The notes under the pieces are model-generated. The model was not told where the DNA came from and made no database searches. It saw only the letters and a list, made by a program, of their open reading frames with translations. From assembly GCF_030272615.1 (NCBI RefSeq), contig NC_081411.1, positions 156,202,971 to 156,266,970 of the forward strand: 64,000 nucleotides of DNA, given 5' to 3'. A program made the position numbers and the translations under genes. Origin of the DNA: Cryptomeria japonica. Taxonomy: Eukaryota; Streptophyta; Pinopsida; Cupressales; Cupressaceae. Below are positions 1-12,360 of the stretch, piece after piece (the stretch's first letter is position 1; each line of letters opens with the position of its first letter).

Positions 1-2688
1 AACAGATTATTTGATGAAATACTAAGGAGCAACGCAGATGCTCACTTCTTAAAACTCGCTCAAGAAGGAGCCAAACTCCCCTCAGACTTTGATCTTGCCC
101 AATTAAGACAAGCATCAGAAAGACAATGTCGCCATGAGGAGGAAAGGCGTAGAGATCCCATCAGATATAACATCCCTCGAGGTAACCCACCACCTCCTCC
201 TCCTAATGAAATGGAGATGTTGCGGCAACAAGTCGAGAATCTCGCCCAACAACTTCATAGTGGTGTTAAGACCAATCAATTCTCACTTAATGACATCTGT
301 CCCTATCCGTTTGATAGGAATCTTTATATGCCACCCTTTCCACGCGGGTTCGAAACACCAAAATTCGAAAAATATAGAGGAAAGGGAGATCCCCGCGATC
401 ATGTCCGAGAATTTCATTCCGCTTGTCTCGAAGTTGCATATGAAGACACATACTTGATGCGCCTTTTTCCCCAAAGCTTGGGAGGAACAACCACATCATG
501 GTTTTCCCGACTACCAGGTGGCATAAGAACATTTGAGGAACTCATCCAGAAGTTCCTATCTCATTACTCTTATAATATTGAACACGACATCACCATGGCT
601 GATCTATGCAACACCAAACAAAAACCAGGTGAATTATTCTCAGTATTCCTGCAATGATGGCGCCAAATGTCTAGCAGGCGTTCTCTTCAGTTACTTGAAC
701 GAGAACTAGTGGAAATTTTCATTTCCAACTTAAACGAAGAAATGGAATTTCACCTGGATGTCAAAGACATCGATTCTTTTAACGATATGATCACCAAAGG
801 TATAAAATGTGAAAGGGCACTCATCAAAAAAGGACTCATCAAAATCTTTAATGAACCCAAAGATGGTCCTCGCCTGCGCTTCAATAGTGATAAACCGAAC
901 TTCTGGAACAAGAATAAGAATATCGTCAACGATGGGGTTGTAGATGCTCGAACTATCCAAAATGCACAACCTGTGGTTCGGTTTGCAGGACAAAATCCTC
1001 CACCTCAAAATAACACAAATGTTCCTCCTAATCAAGGTCGCATCACATCTCATAATGAACCAAGACCTCGTCAGCAAAAACAAAAACGCACATACACTCC
1101 CTTAGGGGAACCCATTGAAACAGTGATGCGACAACTCATTTCTCAGAATTTCATCACTCTACCTAAGTTATCGAATTATGAGCCTCAAGTCAAACCAGCA
1201 TGGTGGAGAGATACTGAACACTGTGAATTCCATCAAGGAAGAGGACACAAGACAAGTAATTGTCACCGATTGAAAGATCTCATTCAGGATCTTATTGACC
1301 GAGGAGAAATTGAAATTGAAGGGCATGACCCAAAAACAACCAATAATGATCATCAGATGTTCAAGAATCCACTTCCATCGCAAGATCAAAGGGGTCCTTC
1401 CACGTCCAGACAAGGTCCTGATACCACTGATTATACGCAAGCTGCGTATAATTACACTGTCAATCACCTGTATGATGCTAGTGAACAAATTGCAACTATC
1501 ACCTTCAAAAATCCCACCTCAAATTGCAATGTTGTTACACGTCGTGGCAAGGTCACCATAAAGGCAGCTCCACAAGGCACCACCTCCATCCCAAAGCAGT
1601 ACAATCTTGTGGAACAATTAGACAAAACGCCTGCACTTATATCCATTTTAGAGCTATTGCGCCTGTCACCATCTCATAAAACTATCTTGGATCAAGCACT
1701 CCAAGAGGCGTCAGTCCCTGCAAACTTGAATACGGACCAATTTCAAGCCATGGTTGGAAATCTAAAGTCATCACCTTGTCTCACTTTTTCTGAAAGTGAC
1801 AACTCTTCGTTCCAGCAACCTCATAACGCCTCACTCCACATTGAAGGCTTTGTCAACGAACACAGGATCAAGCGAGTCTTGATCGATAATGGAGCAGGCC
1901 TAAACATTTGCACACTACAGTTGGTCACAGCATTGGGATATGCAATAGAATCAGTGGATCCTTGCAAGAAGATCACCATCAAGGCCTATGATGATGCAGA
2001 GCGTTCATCCAAAGGAGCTGTGGTACTACCAATCCGAGTCGGTCCTGTGGTAAAGCACATAATTTGTCAGGTTCTGGACCTTCCTCTGCCATATAATCTA
2101 TTAATAGGGAGACCTTGGATACATGCCATGCAAGCTGTTCCATCTACCTACCATCAATGTATCAAGTTCCCACATAACGGTACAAAGATCACAATCCTGG
2201 GCGATGCAAATCCCTTTGCATATTGCCATAATATCAACCATCAACCAGAGATTACTGTTCCTAATAATAGGGAAGCCATTTCCTCCACATCATATGTAAG
2301 TCCTGCCTCTCTTGCCAGTTCGAACACCACTATGCCCAAGCAAGAAAAGCTTAAAATGAAGGTAGCAGAGGAAGGTCCTGGAGAATATAACTTGAGTCAA
2401 CTCTTTTGTGTGCGACAAATGCCCACTTCTCCTAGAACACATGGTAAACCACAGCAGTTACTCCAGCAACCACTAATCACGCCTGCAGGTGCCCTGACGC
2501 CTTTCGTCCTTGGAAAGAGTCAAGAGGAAGAGACACAAGATGAGGACCTAGCGGAATGGATCTATAAAGATCCCATCACCATTGACATACCGCGAGTTAC
2601 ACTTCCTACGGACCAGTATGGCAAAGGCCTCCTCATTATGCAAAGAATGGGGTATGATGGTCAGAGTGCTTTGGGATACTACAAATAA
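1..2688 (+). pseudogene. gag-protease part of Tat polyprotein (frame open from base 1)
   Basis: Frame 1 is open from the first base, so gag begins outside the window. It encodes a Pro-rich linker, then a retrotransposon gag domain (about bases 330-870, with motifs such as FEKYRGKGDP and TTTSWFSRL). A CCHC-like knuckle follows at about 1222-1263 (C-x2-H-x4-GH-x4-C, start CEFHQGRGH). The retropepsin lies at about 1830-2190, with its catalytic Asp codon at 1885 in a DNGAG motif; an Asn after the Asp is common in plant elements of this kind. The segment ends inside a G-patch (YGKGLLIMQRMGYDG). TGA at 655-657 and TAA at 2686-2688 break an otherwise continuous frame, so this copy makes no full Gag-Pol. 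In a living element this part would form the virus-like particle and process the polyprotein. Confidence 0.88.
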
Positions 2689-5600
2689 GGATGAAATGAA
2701 CCTCTGCTACCAGAACTCAAGCCCAAAGGTAATACAAGCCTAGGTTTTGAAAAAGAGATCCTTCCTAAACTCAGATTCAAAGGAAAACCTAGCAAACCAT
2801 TTTGCCCACCTACTGCAAAGAGGACACCTTTCATAATCAAAGCACCATCAAGAACTATCCCGATTGCCCCATCGAGGCTCACAACTCCACCGCAACCATC
2901 ACCAATGCCAAACATCCCACCAATCAAATCAGTAATCCCATCCCCGACAGCCATCACATCAATAAAACCATTCACAGCAACAACTGTATCCGAACCCGCA
3001 GCAACATCTATGGCACCAGTAATTCCAGCAGAAGCCACTGAGTCACCATTACCAATACTTCCAGTAACAAATCCTTTAAACCCCATCACGGTTCCTACAG
3101 CACCGATCACTACAAAGATACATAAACCAATCACACCTGCCGTGTTTAACTCCAAAGACATCCCAGTATGGTATAGTAATCAGATGCTGGAAAGTGATTC
3201 AGAGACCGACTCACATGAGTGGGAATTTGATTCAGTGCAGCTTAATACTTCAGATGAGGAAGACACATCACCACCTCCGCCCCGCAAAGACATCCCTGTT
3301 TACGGAGAAGCACAGATAAAGACCACTTGGGTTCCTGAGCTGGAAACATCTTCCACAGACCCTACGTCTCATCCTACGCCTGATTCTGACAGGGAAAGTA
3401 CCATCAACGACCTTCACCACACTGTCTTAACCCTCACTGATACCTCTAACGAACTTAACCTAATCGATGAAGTAATGCCCATTATCCACCCTGAACTCAT
3501 AGAATGGAACCAATTGAATCCCCCATGTCTTGACCTCTTCCAAAACGACGAGGCCATCATTGACTTTTTGGAATTTAGGGATAATCTACCAAGCGGGGAT
3601 CACAAAGCTAGATTCGCCATTGAACTTAATAGCGCAGCATACTTCGGGGAGGATGCCAAACCTTTCAGCTGCAAAAATATAACAATAAAACATGGATCTT
3701 CCAGTGAAAACCACACTGTGGCGTTGTTTGATCCGACAAAAGTAAAAAGAAAGAGCGTATCCAACGGTGAAAACCTCTCTGAGGCGCCTAAGGATGAAGG
3801 GTTTGACATTCTCCCTGCTAGTACACAACAGGAACGATCCACGATTCTTATCGAGGAAACCAATGAATACAATGTGGGGACTCTTGAAAATCCTCATATT
3901 ATACATCTAGCATCTCTTCTCACTCCAGAGGAACAACCTAAATTTATAGAGTTCTTCCAGCAATGTCAGATCAACTTTGCATGGTCATATGCGGACATGC
4001 CTGGGCTTGATCCTGATTTAGTCATGCATCACCTCACCATAGCAGATGGAGCCAAACCTGTCAAGCAGAAGCTTCATAAGATGCATCCCCAGATTGCAGT
4101 GCTAGTCAAAACAGAACTCAAGAAACTCCTGGATGTTGGTTTCATTAGACCAATTGATTATGTAGAATGGATCTCCAACATCGTGCCAGTTGGCAAACCA
4201 AAAGGGGGCATCCGCATTTGTACCGACTTCAGAGATCTAAATAAGGCTTGTCCTAAGGATGATTTCCCCCTACCAAATATCAACATCATAGTGGATCTAA
4301 CAACAGGACATGCCATGCTTTCACTTATGGATGGTTTTTCCGGATACAATCAAATAAAGATCGCACCAGAGGACCAACATAAGACAGCCTTCACATGTCC
4401 ATGGGGCACATACTGTTGGAATGTAATGCCTTTTGGTCTAAAGAATGCAGGAGCAACCTATCAAAGAGCAATGACCACCATCTTCCATGACATGATGCAT
4501 ACTATGATGGAAGATTATGTGGATGATTTACTAGCAAAATCACTTACTAGAGAAGGACATCTTCACATCTTAGATAAAATCTTTGACAGACTGGAACAAT
4601 ACCATGTTCGACTCAACCCAAAGAAATGTGTCTTCGGAGTGACCTCCGGGAAACTTCTAGGATACATTGTCTCAAGCAAAGGTATTGAGGTCGATCCAGC
4701 AAAGGTTAAAGCAATCATGGACATGCCACAACCAAAGAATATCAGTCAGCTAAGGACACTACAAGGACGGCTTCAATCCATCCGAAGATTCATTGCACAA
4801 TTGGCTGATAAGTGTCACCCATTCACACACCTACTACACAAGAACATACGCTTTCAATGGGATGACAGATGCCAGCAAGCATTTCAGGCACTTAAAGACT
4901 ATCTCATGAATCCACCCTTGTTGATGCCACCAGATCCAAGTAGACCGTTGTTACTTTATATCTCAGCAACAAGTACCGCACTGGGTGTGCTACTGGCACA
5001 ACATAATGCAGAAGGTAAAGAGTGTGTTGTATACTACATCTCTCGCACACTGGTTGGCTATGAACTCAATTACACACCTATTGAGCGAGCTTGCCTAGCA
5101 ATGATCTTAGCAGCCACTAAACTGAGGCACTATCTGTTAACACACAAGGTACAACTCATCGCAAAGATTGATCCACTCAAGTATTTACTCAGCAAAGCAG
5201 CATTGATAGGTCGCTTGGCCAAATGGGTAATGATTCTAAGTGAATTTGACATTGAGTATGTAGACCGTAAAGCTATCAAAGGTCAGGTTATTGCAGATCA
5301 GTTGGCCGATGCACCACTCATAGGCGATCATCCTCTCATTTCCAATTTTCCAGATGAAGAGATATTCATGATCACAACAGCACAACCATGGAAGCTATAT
5401 TTTGATGGTTCATACACTAGGCACGACTCGGGGGTAGGCATTATGTTTATCACACCTCAAGTTGATAGCATCCCGAAGTCTTACAGGCTCACATTTCCAT
5501 GCACCAACAATATAGCAGAATATGAGGCTTTGATCACAGGACTCAGATTAGCCATACAATGGAAATTACAAGAACTACAAGTATATGGTGACTCACAACT

Positions 5601-6240
5601 GGTCATTCGACAAGCAACTGATGAATATCAGACCAAAGATGATAAACTCATGCCATACAAGCAAATGGTGGACACTCTAAAGACATCATTTACTACTATC
5701 ACTTTTGAGCAGATACCAAGAGATCAGAATCGAGCTGCTGACGCTATGGCTACTATTGCATCTCTCCTAGATCTTCCACAGAATTCAACACGCTACGAGT
5801 TCTTGGTCGAACAGCTTTGGATCCCCGCTTATAATATCCTTGAATCCGAGATGATATGTCGCCTTGTTGGTTCTGAATCCCCATGGTACGGTGAGTTCTA
5901 CACCTATCTCCGTGATCATACCCTTCCTCCCAACCAATCGAATAACCAACGTAAAACCTTCATTCGCCAAACTGCTCGATATACCATTATTGCCGAAACC
6001 CTATACCGACGCGGTCTTGATGGTACTCTCCTTCGATGTCTGGAACAAGATGAGATAACAAAGGCTTTGGAAGAGGTACATGAAGGAATTTGCGGGACTC
6101 ACTCAAGTGGTCCGTCACTAGCCAAGAAACTCATGCGAGCTGGATACTATTGGCCATCTATGGAAAAGGATTCCTACTACTTTGTCAGAAAATGCAAGAA
6201 ATGTCAAGTTCACGGTGACCTGATACATGCACCAGGATAG
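2689..6240 (+). pseudogene. pol part of Tat polyprotein: G-patch end, RT, RNase H, archaeal RNase H, integrase zinc finger
   Basis: It continues the frame of the gag part after stops at 2686 and 2692. The rest of the G-patch (GNTSLGFE) lies at about 2730-2750, followed by a Pro/Thr-rich linker to about 3300. RT spans about 4030-4560, with YVDD at 4516-4527. The native RNase H at about 4940-5200 has lost its first Asp (YISATSTALG). A second RNase H of archaeal type follows at about 5390-5780, beginning YFDGSYTRHDSGVG and containing AEYEAL and GDSQLVIRQ. The integrase HHCC region ends in KCKKCQVHG near 6210. TAG at 6238-6240 cuts off the integrase core. RT copies element RNA into DNA and the RNase H removes the template. 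All stops are single C-to-T changes away from sense codons. Confidence 0.92.
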
Positions 6241-7140
6241 GAACTACAACCAATCACAACACCATGGCCTTTTTGTCAATGGGGCCTTGACCTTGTGGGT
6301 AAGATTCATCCATCTTCATCCAATGGCCATAAATTCATTATTACCGCCACCGAATATTTCACCAAGTGGATCGAAGCTGTTCCACTTACCCAAGTCACCG
6401 GCAAGCAGATCGCCTCATTCATCCTCAACTACATCATCTGTCGGTATGGTGTACCCATGTCCATCATCACGGATAACGGTCTTCCTTTCAAAAATCAGGA
6501 TGTCCGTGAACTATGTGAGAAATTTCATATCCAACACCGCTTTTCCACTCCCTATTACCCACAAGGCAATGGTCAGGCCGAAGCATCCAATAAAAACATA
6601 TTGAGAATCCTAAAGAAGACAGTCAATGATGCCGGTCGTGATTGGCATGTTCAATTGAATCCAGCGCTATGGGCATATCGAACTAGCATTCGAACCCCTA
6701 CAGGTGCAACTCCTTATTCATTGGTCTATGGTGCAGAAGCTATCTTGCCTATTGAGGTCGAGATACCATCATTACGGGTTTCCTTGCACAATCTCATCGA
6801 TGATGAAGCCTACAGAGTATCCCGTCTTCAGGACTTAGAGTTACTTGATGAGAAACGACAAGCTGCATACAATCACCTCAAAGCCTATCAGCAGCGCATG
6901 AGCAGAAGCTACAATCACCGAGTTAGACCTCGTACATTTGAGGTAGGTGATCTTGTTCTACGAGAGAATCCTCGCAACCAACCAAACAGAGAACATCAGG
7001 GCAAGTTTGAATCAAACTGGCTGGGCCCATATGTTGTCACTGCTGTATTTGGGTCCGGGGCATATCAGTTGGCTACATCAGAAGGAGAACCGCTTGCAGA
7101 TCCAATTAATAGCATGCACCTCAAACGGTTTTATACCTAA
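6241..7140 (+). pseudogene. integrase core and C-terminus of Tat polyprotein
   Basis: Same frame as the preceding segment, separated from it only by TAG at 6238-6240. The catalytic triad is complete: Asp at 6289 (GLDLVGK), Asp at 6472 (ITDNGLPF) and Glu at 6580 (NGQAEASN). The second Asp and the Glu are 36 residues apart, i.e. the DD35E spacing. The C-terminal part (about 6930-7130) has VGDLVLRENP, NWLGPYVV and a final MHLKRFYT, the usual end of plant gypsy integrases without a chromodomain. The frame ends at TAA 7138-7140. Apart from the upstream stop, this is a well-preserved integrase, which fits a fairly recent insertion. Confidence 0.92.
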
Positions 7141-8318
7141 GCTGTATAGAGCATCAGGCTCCCCTGCATACCAGAAAATACCAAAAACATTCAGAAAAAT
7201 GTCCTGAAGAAAATACAAAAACATTCAAAAAAGTAAAGAAAAATCATGCATCCAAACGGTGAACAACCACTCCGGTGGCACCTTGGGTAAGTACGGTGGT
7301 GAAAACCTGGCAAACAGGCACCACTCGTAAAGGCTATGGCTCCATTGTCTTTCAGACTTGTTGCGATCACATCTACTTCATACATACATCCATCCATCCA
7401 TTAACCATGGCTTTTTATTCCTCTGCAATTATGATAGTACTCCATACATCTTGCATCCCACTTTTTCATAGTCATGTCTAAAAACTGGGGGCAATACCCT
7501 TAAACCTATTGATGGAAGTGGATTCTACATTGTCTTATGAGTCATTATGCTCTTCATTCAGGCAATCATCAAAAATACCAAAAACATTGGAAAATGTCTC
7601 AACAAAATACCAAAAACATTCAAAACATTTCAAAATCCAAAAACATCGACAAAACCATTGAAAAATCACACAAAAACATGGCAACCCCTTGTACATATTC
7701 ATCCGATCAGATACAAAACAAACATTGACAAACTACTCACACAATGACCACTTATTAATCGACCACACAATCAACATCAACAATCAAAACTGTTTTCAAC
7801 AAGGATGCATCCTTCCTTATCAAAAACAAAGACAAGATGACGTTTTCTTTGACAAGAAAATTATGTTAAGCTATCAAATACTTGGTTGATTTGTGAGTAC
7901 AATCATTTGTTTATCTGTATCGGGATCCTTTCAACATTGTTTTGTATCATGGGCGCGTTATTTTCCGATGAAGTTCTGGGGCATGTACTAATGGTGTCTA
8001 CATGGGAAGTTCACCAAGCTACGTGATCTTATGCAAAATGCAGTCATCGATCACTACGGCTTGCTGACTACAACGTATACCTCGACCATATGAGCATGAA
8101 CTATTACCAAGGATCCATATTCTTTATTCTTTATGTATATACTGTTTGTTTGCAGGTACAATGCTCTTCCTTTGGTTCTTCCTACCTCATCCAAACTGGA
8201 TAAAGGTTTTTATCTCTTAGTATGGTATGCACTTGTCTCAGGATATGATCAGCCTAAGATCAAGGAGGACGATCCAAGTCATGCATGAACAGAGATAATC
8301 CTTGTCTGTTCCGCAAGC

Positions 8319-8440
8319 AATACTCAGGTCAACTTGATCCATTATATCAAGTTGCTTGTATTAACTTGCTATATCAAAATCCATGTAAGAAATACTCAGG
8401 TCATCTTGAATCCTTATGTCAAGATGCTTGTATTCTCTTC
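8319..8440 (+). repeat. 72-bp direct duplication in the Tat spacer
   Basis: The segment beginning AATACTCAGGTCA at 8319 recurs at 8391 with the same downstream words (TATGTCAAGATGCTTGTATT in the second copy, a few substitutions in the first). The period is 72 bp, two copies. Confidence 0.75.
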
Positions 8441-9020
8441 CAACATTTTAAAGCTCAATGATGAAAATAGAGCACTATGGATCGTCATCTCATCTCATCT
8501 GTATATATTGCATTTCGTTGCATTCCAACCATCCATACATTCATAATAGCTGCATATCATGCATACATAGTCATAATAATGCATACTCTATTTTCCTCTT
8601 CTTCCATAGGAATGAGTCATAGGTCCTCCATTTCTTCTAACATCGAACCCTCCCAACCCTCCCCATCTCAACAATCAGCATCACATACCCTACATCGTGT
8701 CCCAATCAACCTAATCAAGCCACGTTCATCACCATCCATCTCTAAATAGGAGGGATTGTGTTTCCTATCCTAAGTCATCCAATAAGTCAAGCCAGTTACT
8801 CTGTCTACACAGATACATCGACTCACACACACCTAGACTATCAACAGATACTCTGATCACGTATCTTCGGGTCTCAACAGGTAATCGATTATGGTAATCC
8901 TAGACTACATCAGGCATTTATCATAATGACCTAGTCTCAACGGGGCTGCCATGATTCCCCACAACCATCCATCACACGCACATACTATCAATTGATCAAC
9001 CAATCAAACACAATCCAATG

Positions 9021-9115
9021 GACAATTACATCAATTGTCTACGTCTCAATGAGTATTTTGCTTCATATACCTTGACTTCATCGGGCAATTACATCAATTG
9101 TCTAAGTCACATCAG
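9021..9115 (+). repeat. 63-bp spaced repeat with palindromic core in the Tat spacer
   Basis: The words CAATTACATCAATTGTCTA at 9022 and again at 9085 are almost identical; CAATTACATCAATTG contains short inverted halves. Related CAATTG words occur in the surrounding 150 bp. Confidence 0.6.
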
Positions 9116-9545
9116 GTCACTTTGATTCACTTACTCAAACTTTATCATGTCCAAGCGACCAACTGACATCAACTGTCACGCTTTGACTTGACTGAGGCAA
9201 TTAAACCGATTGCACCAGATTGTTCAACCAATTTTGATCAATTATATAGCATCAATCCAAACCCCACACGACATCTGCTATGTATCTCTTGCATAACCTC
9301 AGGGTACTCGCTGGCTTGTTGTTTCTTCATATTCACTCCATTTTCTCCCATTCTTTCATCATTAGTTCTAACTTCTTATCTTCTACCACCCTGCCAATTT
9401 TCATTCTTTTTCGAGAGATCGCCCGATTTTTTGAAATTTTTCGGCCCATCTCTCGAGGGGCATACCGCCCATTAAATTTACATTTTATGGGGCATTTCTT
9501 CACACCAGTTTTTCTTTGAAACGATGCGATAAACTGCACCGTCTC

Positions 9546-9558
9546 AAAGAGGGGCAAA
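9546..9558 (+). promoter_or_regulatory. polypurine tract of the Tat element
   Basis: AAAGAGGGGCAAA lies directly before the TG that opens the 3' LTR at 9559. A purine run in this position is the primer site for plus-strand DNA synthesis in LTR elements. Confidence 0.75.
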
Positions 9559-10937
9559 TGTAGTCACATAAATCTGTCCATTTTAATTAAATGAATATTT
9601 CGTATTTATTTGATTAAAAATCCACTAGCCATCAATTAATTAAATTAATATTTAATTAATTCATCCCCAAACATTCTTCTATTAATTAAATAAATTATTC
9701 AATTTATTTTAATTAATTCATTAAATCAAATTTCAATCAATTAAATAAATAAAATCAATTTATTTAATTAAATCCCCTTTTCCTCTTTTAAATAAATTAA
9801 CATTTATTTAAATCATTTAAAACCCCCCCCCCCACTTGCATTTTCCTACAAATGCAACTTACACACATTTTGAAATAAATGAATTTTTATTTTAATAAAA
9901 TCCTATTTTCCCTCACCCACCAAATCCACTTGCAAAATCTAATCCCCTTCTAGATTCTTCTAACCCCTTCCTAATTAGCCTAATCCATCCCCTAATTATT
10001 GTCACATTCCTAAGCAAAATGGAGTCACTTCTCAAAGACTCCAAAGTCTTTGAAAAGCATTTAATGCTTTGTGTGTTCAACAAATTAACCCCCAAAGTCT
10101 TCCAAGACCACTAATGGCTCTTACATGACCATTTATGGCTCTTACATAACCATTTATGGTTATTTCAATCTTGTCTCCCCAAACATTTATTGTTTGACCA
10201 TATTCATCCATTTCACATTTGCACAAGAATTTATCCATTGGATAAAAGCTTTATTCTTTGAATAAAGAGTTTATTCATTCAACCAACCTTGACTCAAAAT
10301 CCCAAGGTCATATAAGGCATTTAATGCTTATTCCCTCTCCTCTCAACCTATCTCACATTGACACTTGTCATCCTGGGATTGGGTTGAAAGCCCTCACATG
10401 GATTCGAAATCATTCAATCCTGACCCTTGTTGAGATTGCTCAATCTCAACCATCCATTGCTCCATTTTTCCTATAAATAGAGCCCATTCCTTCATAATCC
10501 AGATCCTGAAAACTTGTATGCATCTAAGCTATAGACATTTTAGAGAGCATTTTAGCATAAACAATCTAATCTTTTGTCTTTTGGTTAAAATATATCATTT
10601 TAGCATTAGCATTAGCTTTTTATTTCACATTTAGAGCTATATCACAATCTCAATCCTCCATAAGAATCCATAGTGCAAAAAGCTACTGAGAGCTACACTA
10701 TTTTGGAACTTGGAGAGGAGAGGAACAAGGGAGAAGGAGCTAATCTCATGCTAAGAGATAGTTGGAGATGTCTCATTGTCTTTACTTCTTTAGTTAGATT
10801 CATTAGCATGTTTTTTTAGTGTCTCTCTTGGAATGCCTTCATATGTTTTAGTTTTAGATTGACTAACACTAATGTTTTGTGTGTATTTGTGTTCTTTGAT
10901 CATAGACTAACTATTTGTGCCATTTAGGAGGGCATCA
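9559..10937 (+). repeat. 3' LTR of the Tat element
   Basis: It starts TGTAGTCACATAAATC right after the polypurine tract and ends GGGCATCA, where the sequence changes back into the integrase frame of the minus-strand gypsy element. Length is 1,379 bp. It contains very AT-rich AATTAATTAAA repeats at about 9585-9800, a C run near 9820, a 22-bp tandem repeat (ATGGCTCTTACAT...) at about 10112-10160, and a TATA box at 10472. The right boundary is placed from the TG...CA rule plus the resumed protein similarity; the other LTR is outside the window, so the end could be off by a few bases. Confidence 0.75.
10472..10479 (+). promoter_or_regulatory. TATA box in the Tat LTR
   Basis: TATAAATA, followed by AGAGCCC, stands about 910 bp into the LTR. 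This is the expected place for the U3/R boundary of a 1.4-kb LTR, with transcription expected to start roughly 30 bp downstream. Confidence 0.6.
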
Positions 10938-12230
10938 GTTTTAAATTCTCAACATTCACAACAGAATACATCTACATATATGGAGGTAAATCTAACAAAA
11001 AAGAATTATCACCAATCTTTTCCAAAATTATAAATGGACCATACCTGATTGGTTTAATCTTTTTACCTTCACCTTTAAGACATTCTTTTCCGATGTACAA
11101 CCAAACTTGATCACCAGATTGGAAGTGATGATCAACCCAATGTTTGTCATGTCTAGCCTTATACTTGGCTTGACTCTTCTCCAATTGTTCCTGCACAACT
11201 TGATGAACCAACTGAATCTTCTGGATGAACTTTGTGGCCTTGTCTGCATCACTATGTCCATCTGCCACTGAATATTTCCCAAAAAAGAGATCCAAAGGAG
11301 ACTTGGGTAGATAACCAAAACATGTCTCAAAAGGAGACCTTTGTGTAGAAGAATATATGGCACTGTTATAGGCATGTTGCATGTAATGCAAGTGGCCATC
11401 CCAAAGCTTAGGATGCTCGCTACAATATCCTCATAGTAGATATACTACTATTATGTTAACCGCTTTTGTTTGTCCATTAGTTTGTGGATGAAAAGAAGTG
11501 GTTCTCTGAAGCTTGGTGTCCATTAACCTCCACAAAGTTGACCAAAACTCCCTAAGGAAGTGATAATCTCGCTTAGATAAAATGGATGTGGGAAAACCAA
11601 AATAAACCCAAACATTCTAAAGGAATATATGTGTCATCTTCTCTCTTGTGATTTGCTTTGTACAAGGCATCAAGATACAGATTTTGCTAAATCTATCCAC
11701 TACCACATACAAGTAATCATGTCCTTTTTTATACATAGGTAAACCGCCTACAAAATCCATAGATACACTTTCCCATGGACAAGAAGGAACTAGAAGTGGC
11801 ATGTACAAACCTAATTTTCTATTACTGGGTTTTCTAGTAGCACACATGACACATACCTTCACATATTTAGATATAGTTTCATTCATCTAAGGCCAATAAC
11901 AATAACGTTGCAACTGAGCAACTATTTTGCCTACACCAAAATGACCAGAAATGAGAGAAGTATGTGCTTCTCTAATTACATGTGCTCTTTCATCCCTTGG
12001 AATACACAATTTACCAAGATGATAAAGTAGTTTATCATGAACATGATTAAATAATTCTTCTACTTGATTACCATGGATTAGTGTTGCATATACATCCTTT
12101 AAATCTTCATCTCTAGCATACTATTCAATATAACTTTCATGAGCTAAAGAACTATGTTGTAGTATAATGGATGCATTAATAGAAGGTCTTGATAACATAT
12201 CAACAACTTTGTTTTGTATACCTTTCTTAT
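10938..12230 (-). pseudogene. integrase of the minus-strand gypsy element
   Basis: Reading on -, the HHCC region at about 12060-11850 includes HVIREAHTSLISGHFGVGK and CVMCATRKPSNR. The core follows with the first Asp in SMDFVGGLP (about 11750). At the second Asp the sequence reads SILSKRDYHF (about 11570), with Lys where family members have Asp. At the Glu it reads NGQTKAVN (about 11465), with Lys where Glu is expected. The C-terminal part (10972-11391) has HYMQHAYNSAIYSS and a final LDLPPYM, and after one stop the frame continues as MYSVVNVENLKL to the Tat junction. Several in-frame stops are present. The product would be catalytically dead. Confidence 0.85.
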
Positions 12231-12360
12231 ACCTGATGACCAAATGGAATTGCTACAAGAATCCCATCCACCAAAAATGTCATGACTATTGTAGCTTGGA
12301 CTGTGATTGAATATATTGCAAAGACTGGTGATCCATATGGATGATTATCTCTTTGCCTAT

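Larger units (their letters stand above)
7141..9545 (+). other. non-coding 3' spacer of the Tat element
   Basis: No credible gene is seen in this 2.4-kb stretch; the short frames have neither motifs nor coding bias. It holds several internal repeats: CAAAAACAT-type units at about 7170-7230 and 7570-7680, a 72-bp direct duplication at 8319 and 8391, and a 63-bp duplication at 9021 and 9084. A polypurine-like stretch (AACTGGGGGCAA) lies at about 7484-7495, far from the LTR, and may be a secondary plus-strand priming site. Long spacers between integrase and 3' LTR are known in Tat elements. Confidence 0.75.
1..10937 (+). mobile_element. Tat-lineage Ty3/gypsy LTR retrotransposon, left end outside window
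   Basis: From left to right the element shows gag, aspartic protease, a G-patch, reverse transcriptase, two RNase H domains, integrase, a 2.4-kb non-coding spacer, a polypurine tract and one LTR. The order PR-RT-RH-IN is that of Ty3/gypsy. An extra archaeal-type RNase H after RT, with loss of the catalytic Asp in the native RNase H (YISATSTALG where a DAS-type motif is usual), is the known hallmark of the plant Tat lineage, as is a long 3' spacer. The 5' LTR, primer site and start of gag lie outside the window. The right end sits in the integrase of another gypsy element, so this is the younger insertion. The 5-bp target duplication cannot be checked without the left end. Confidence 0.9.

Noticed and set aside
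2679-3161. 160-codon minus-strand frame opposite the Tat linker
   Set aside because: It is the reverse shadow of a Pro/Thr-rich linker in the plus-strand polyprotein; its Gly/Val repetition is the mirror of that low-complexity stretch.
9188-9557. Short frames on both strands just before the Tat LTR
   Set aside because: Low complexity, no motif, and they overlap the polypurine tract and LTR border; part of the spacer.
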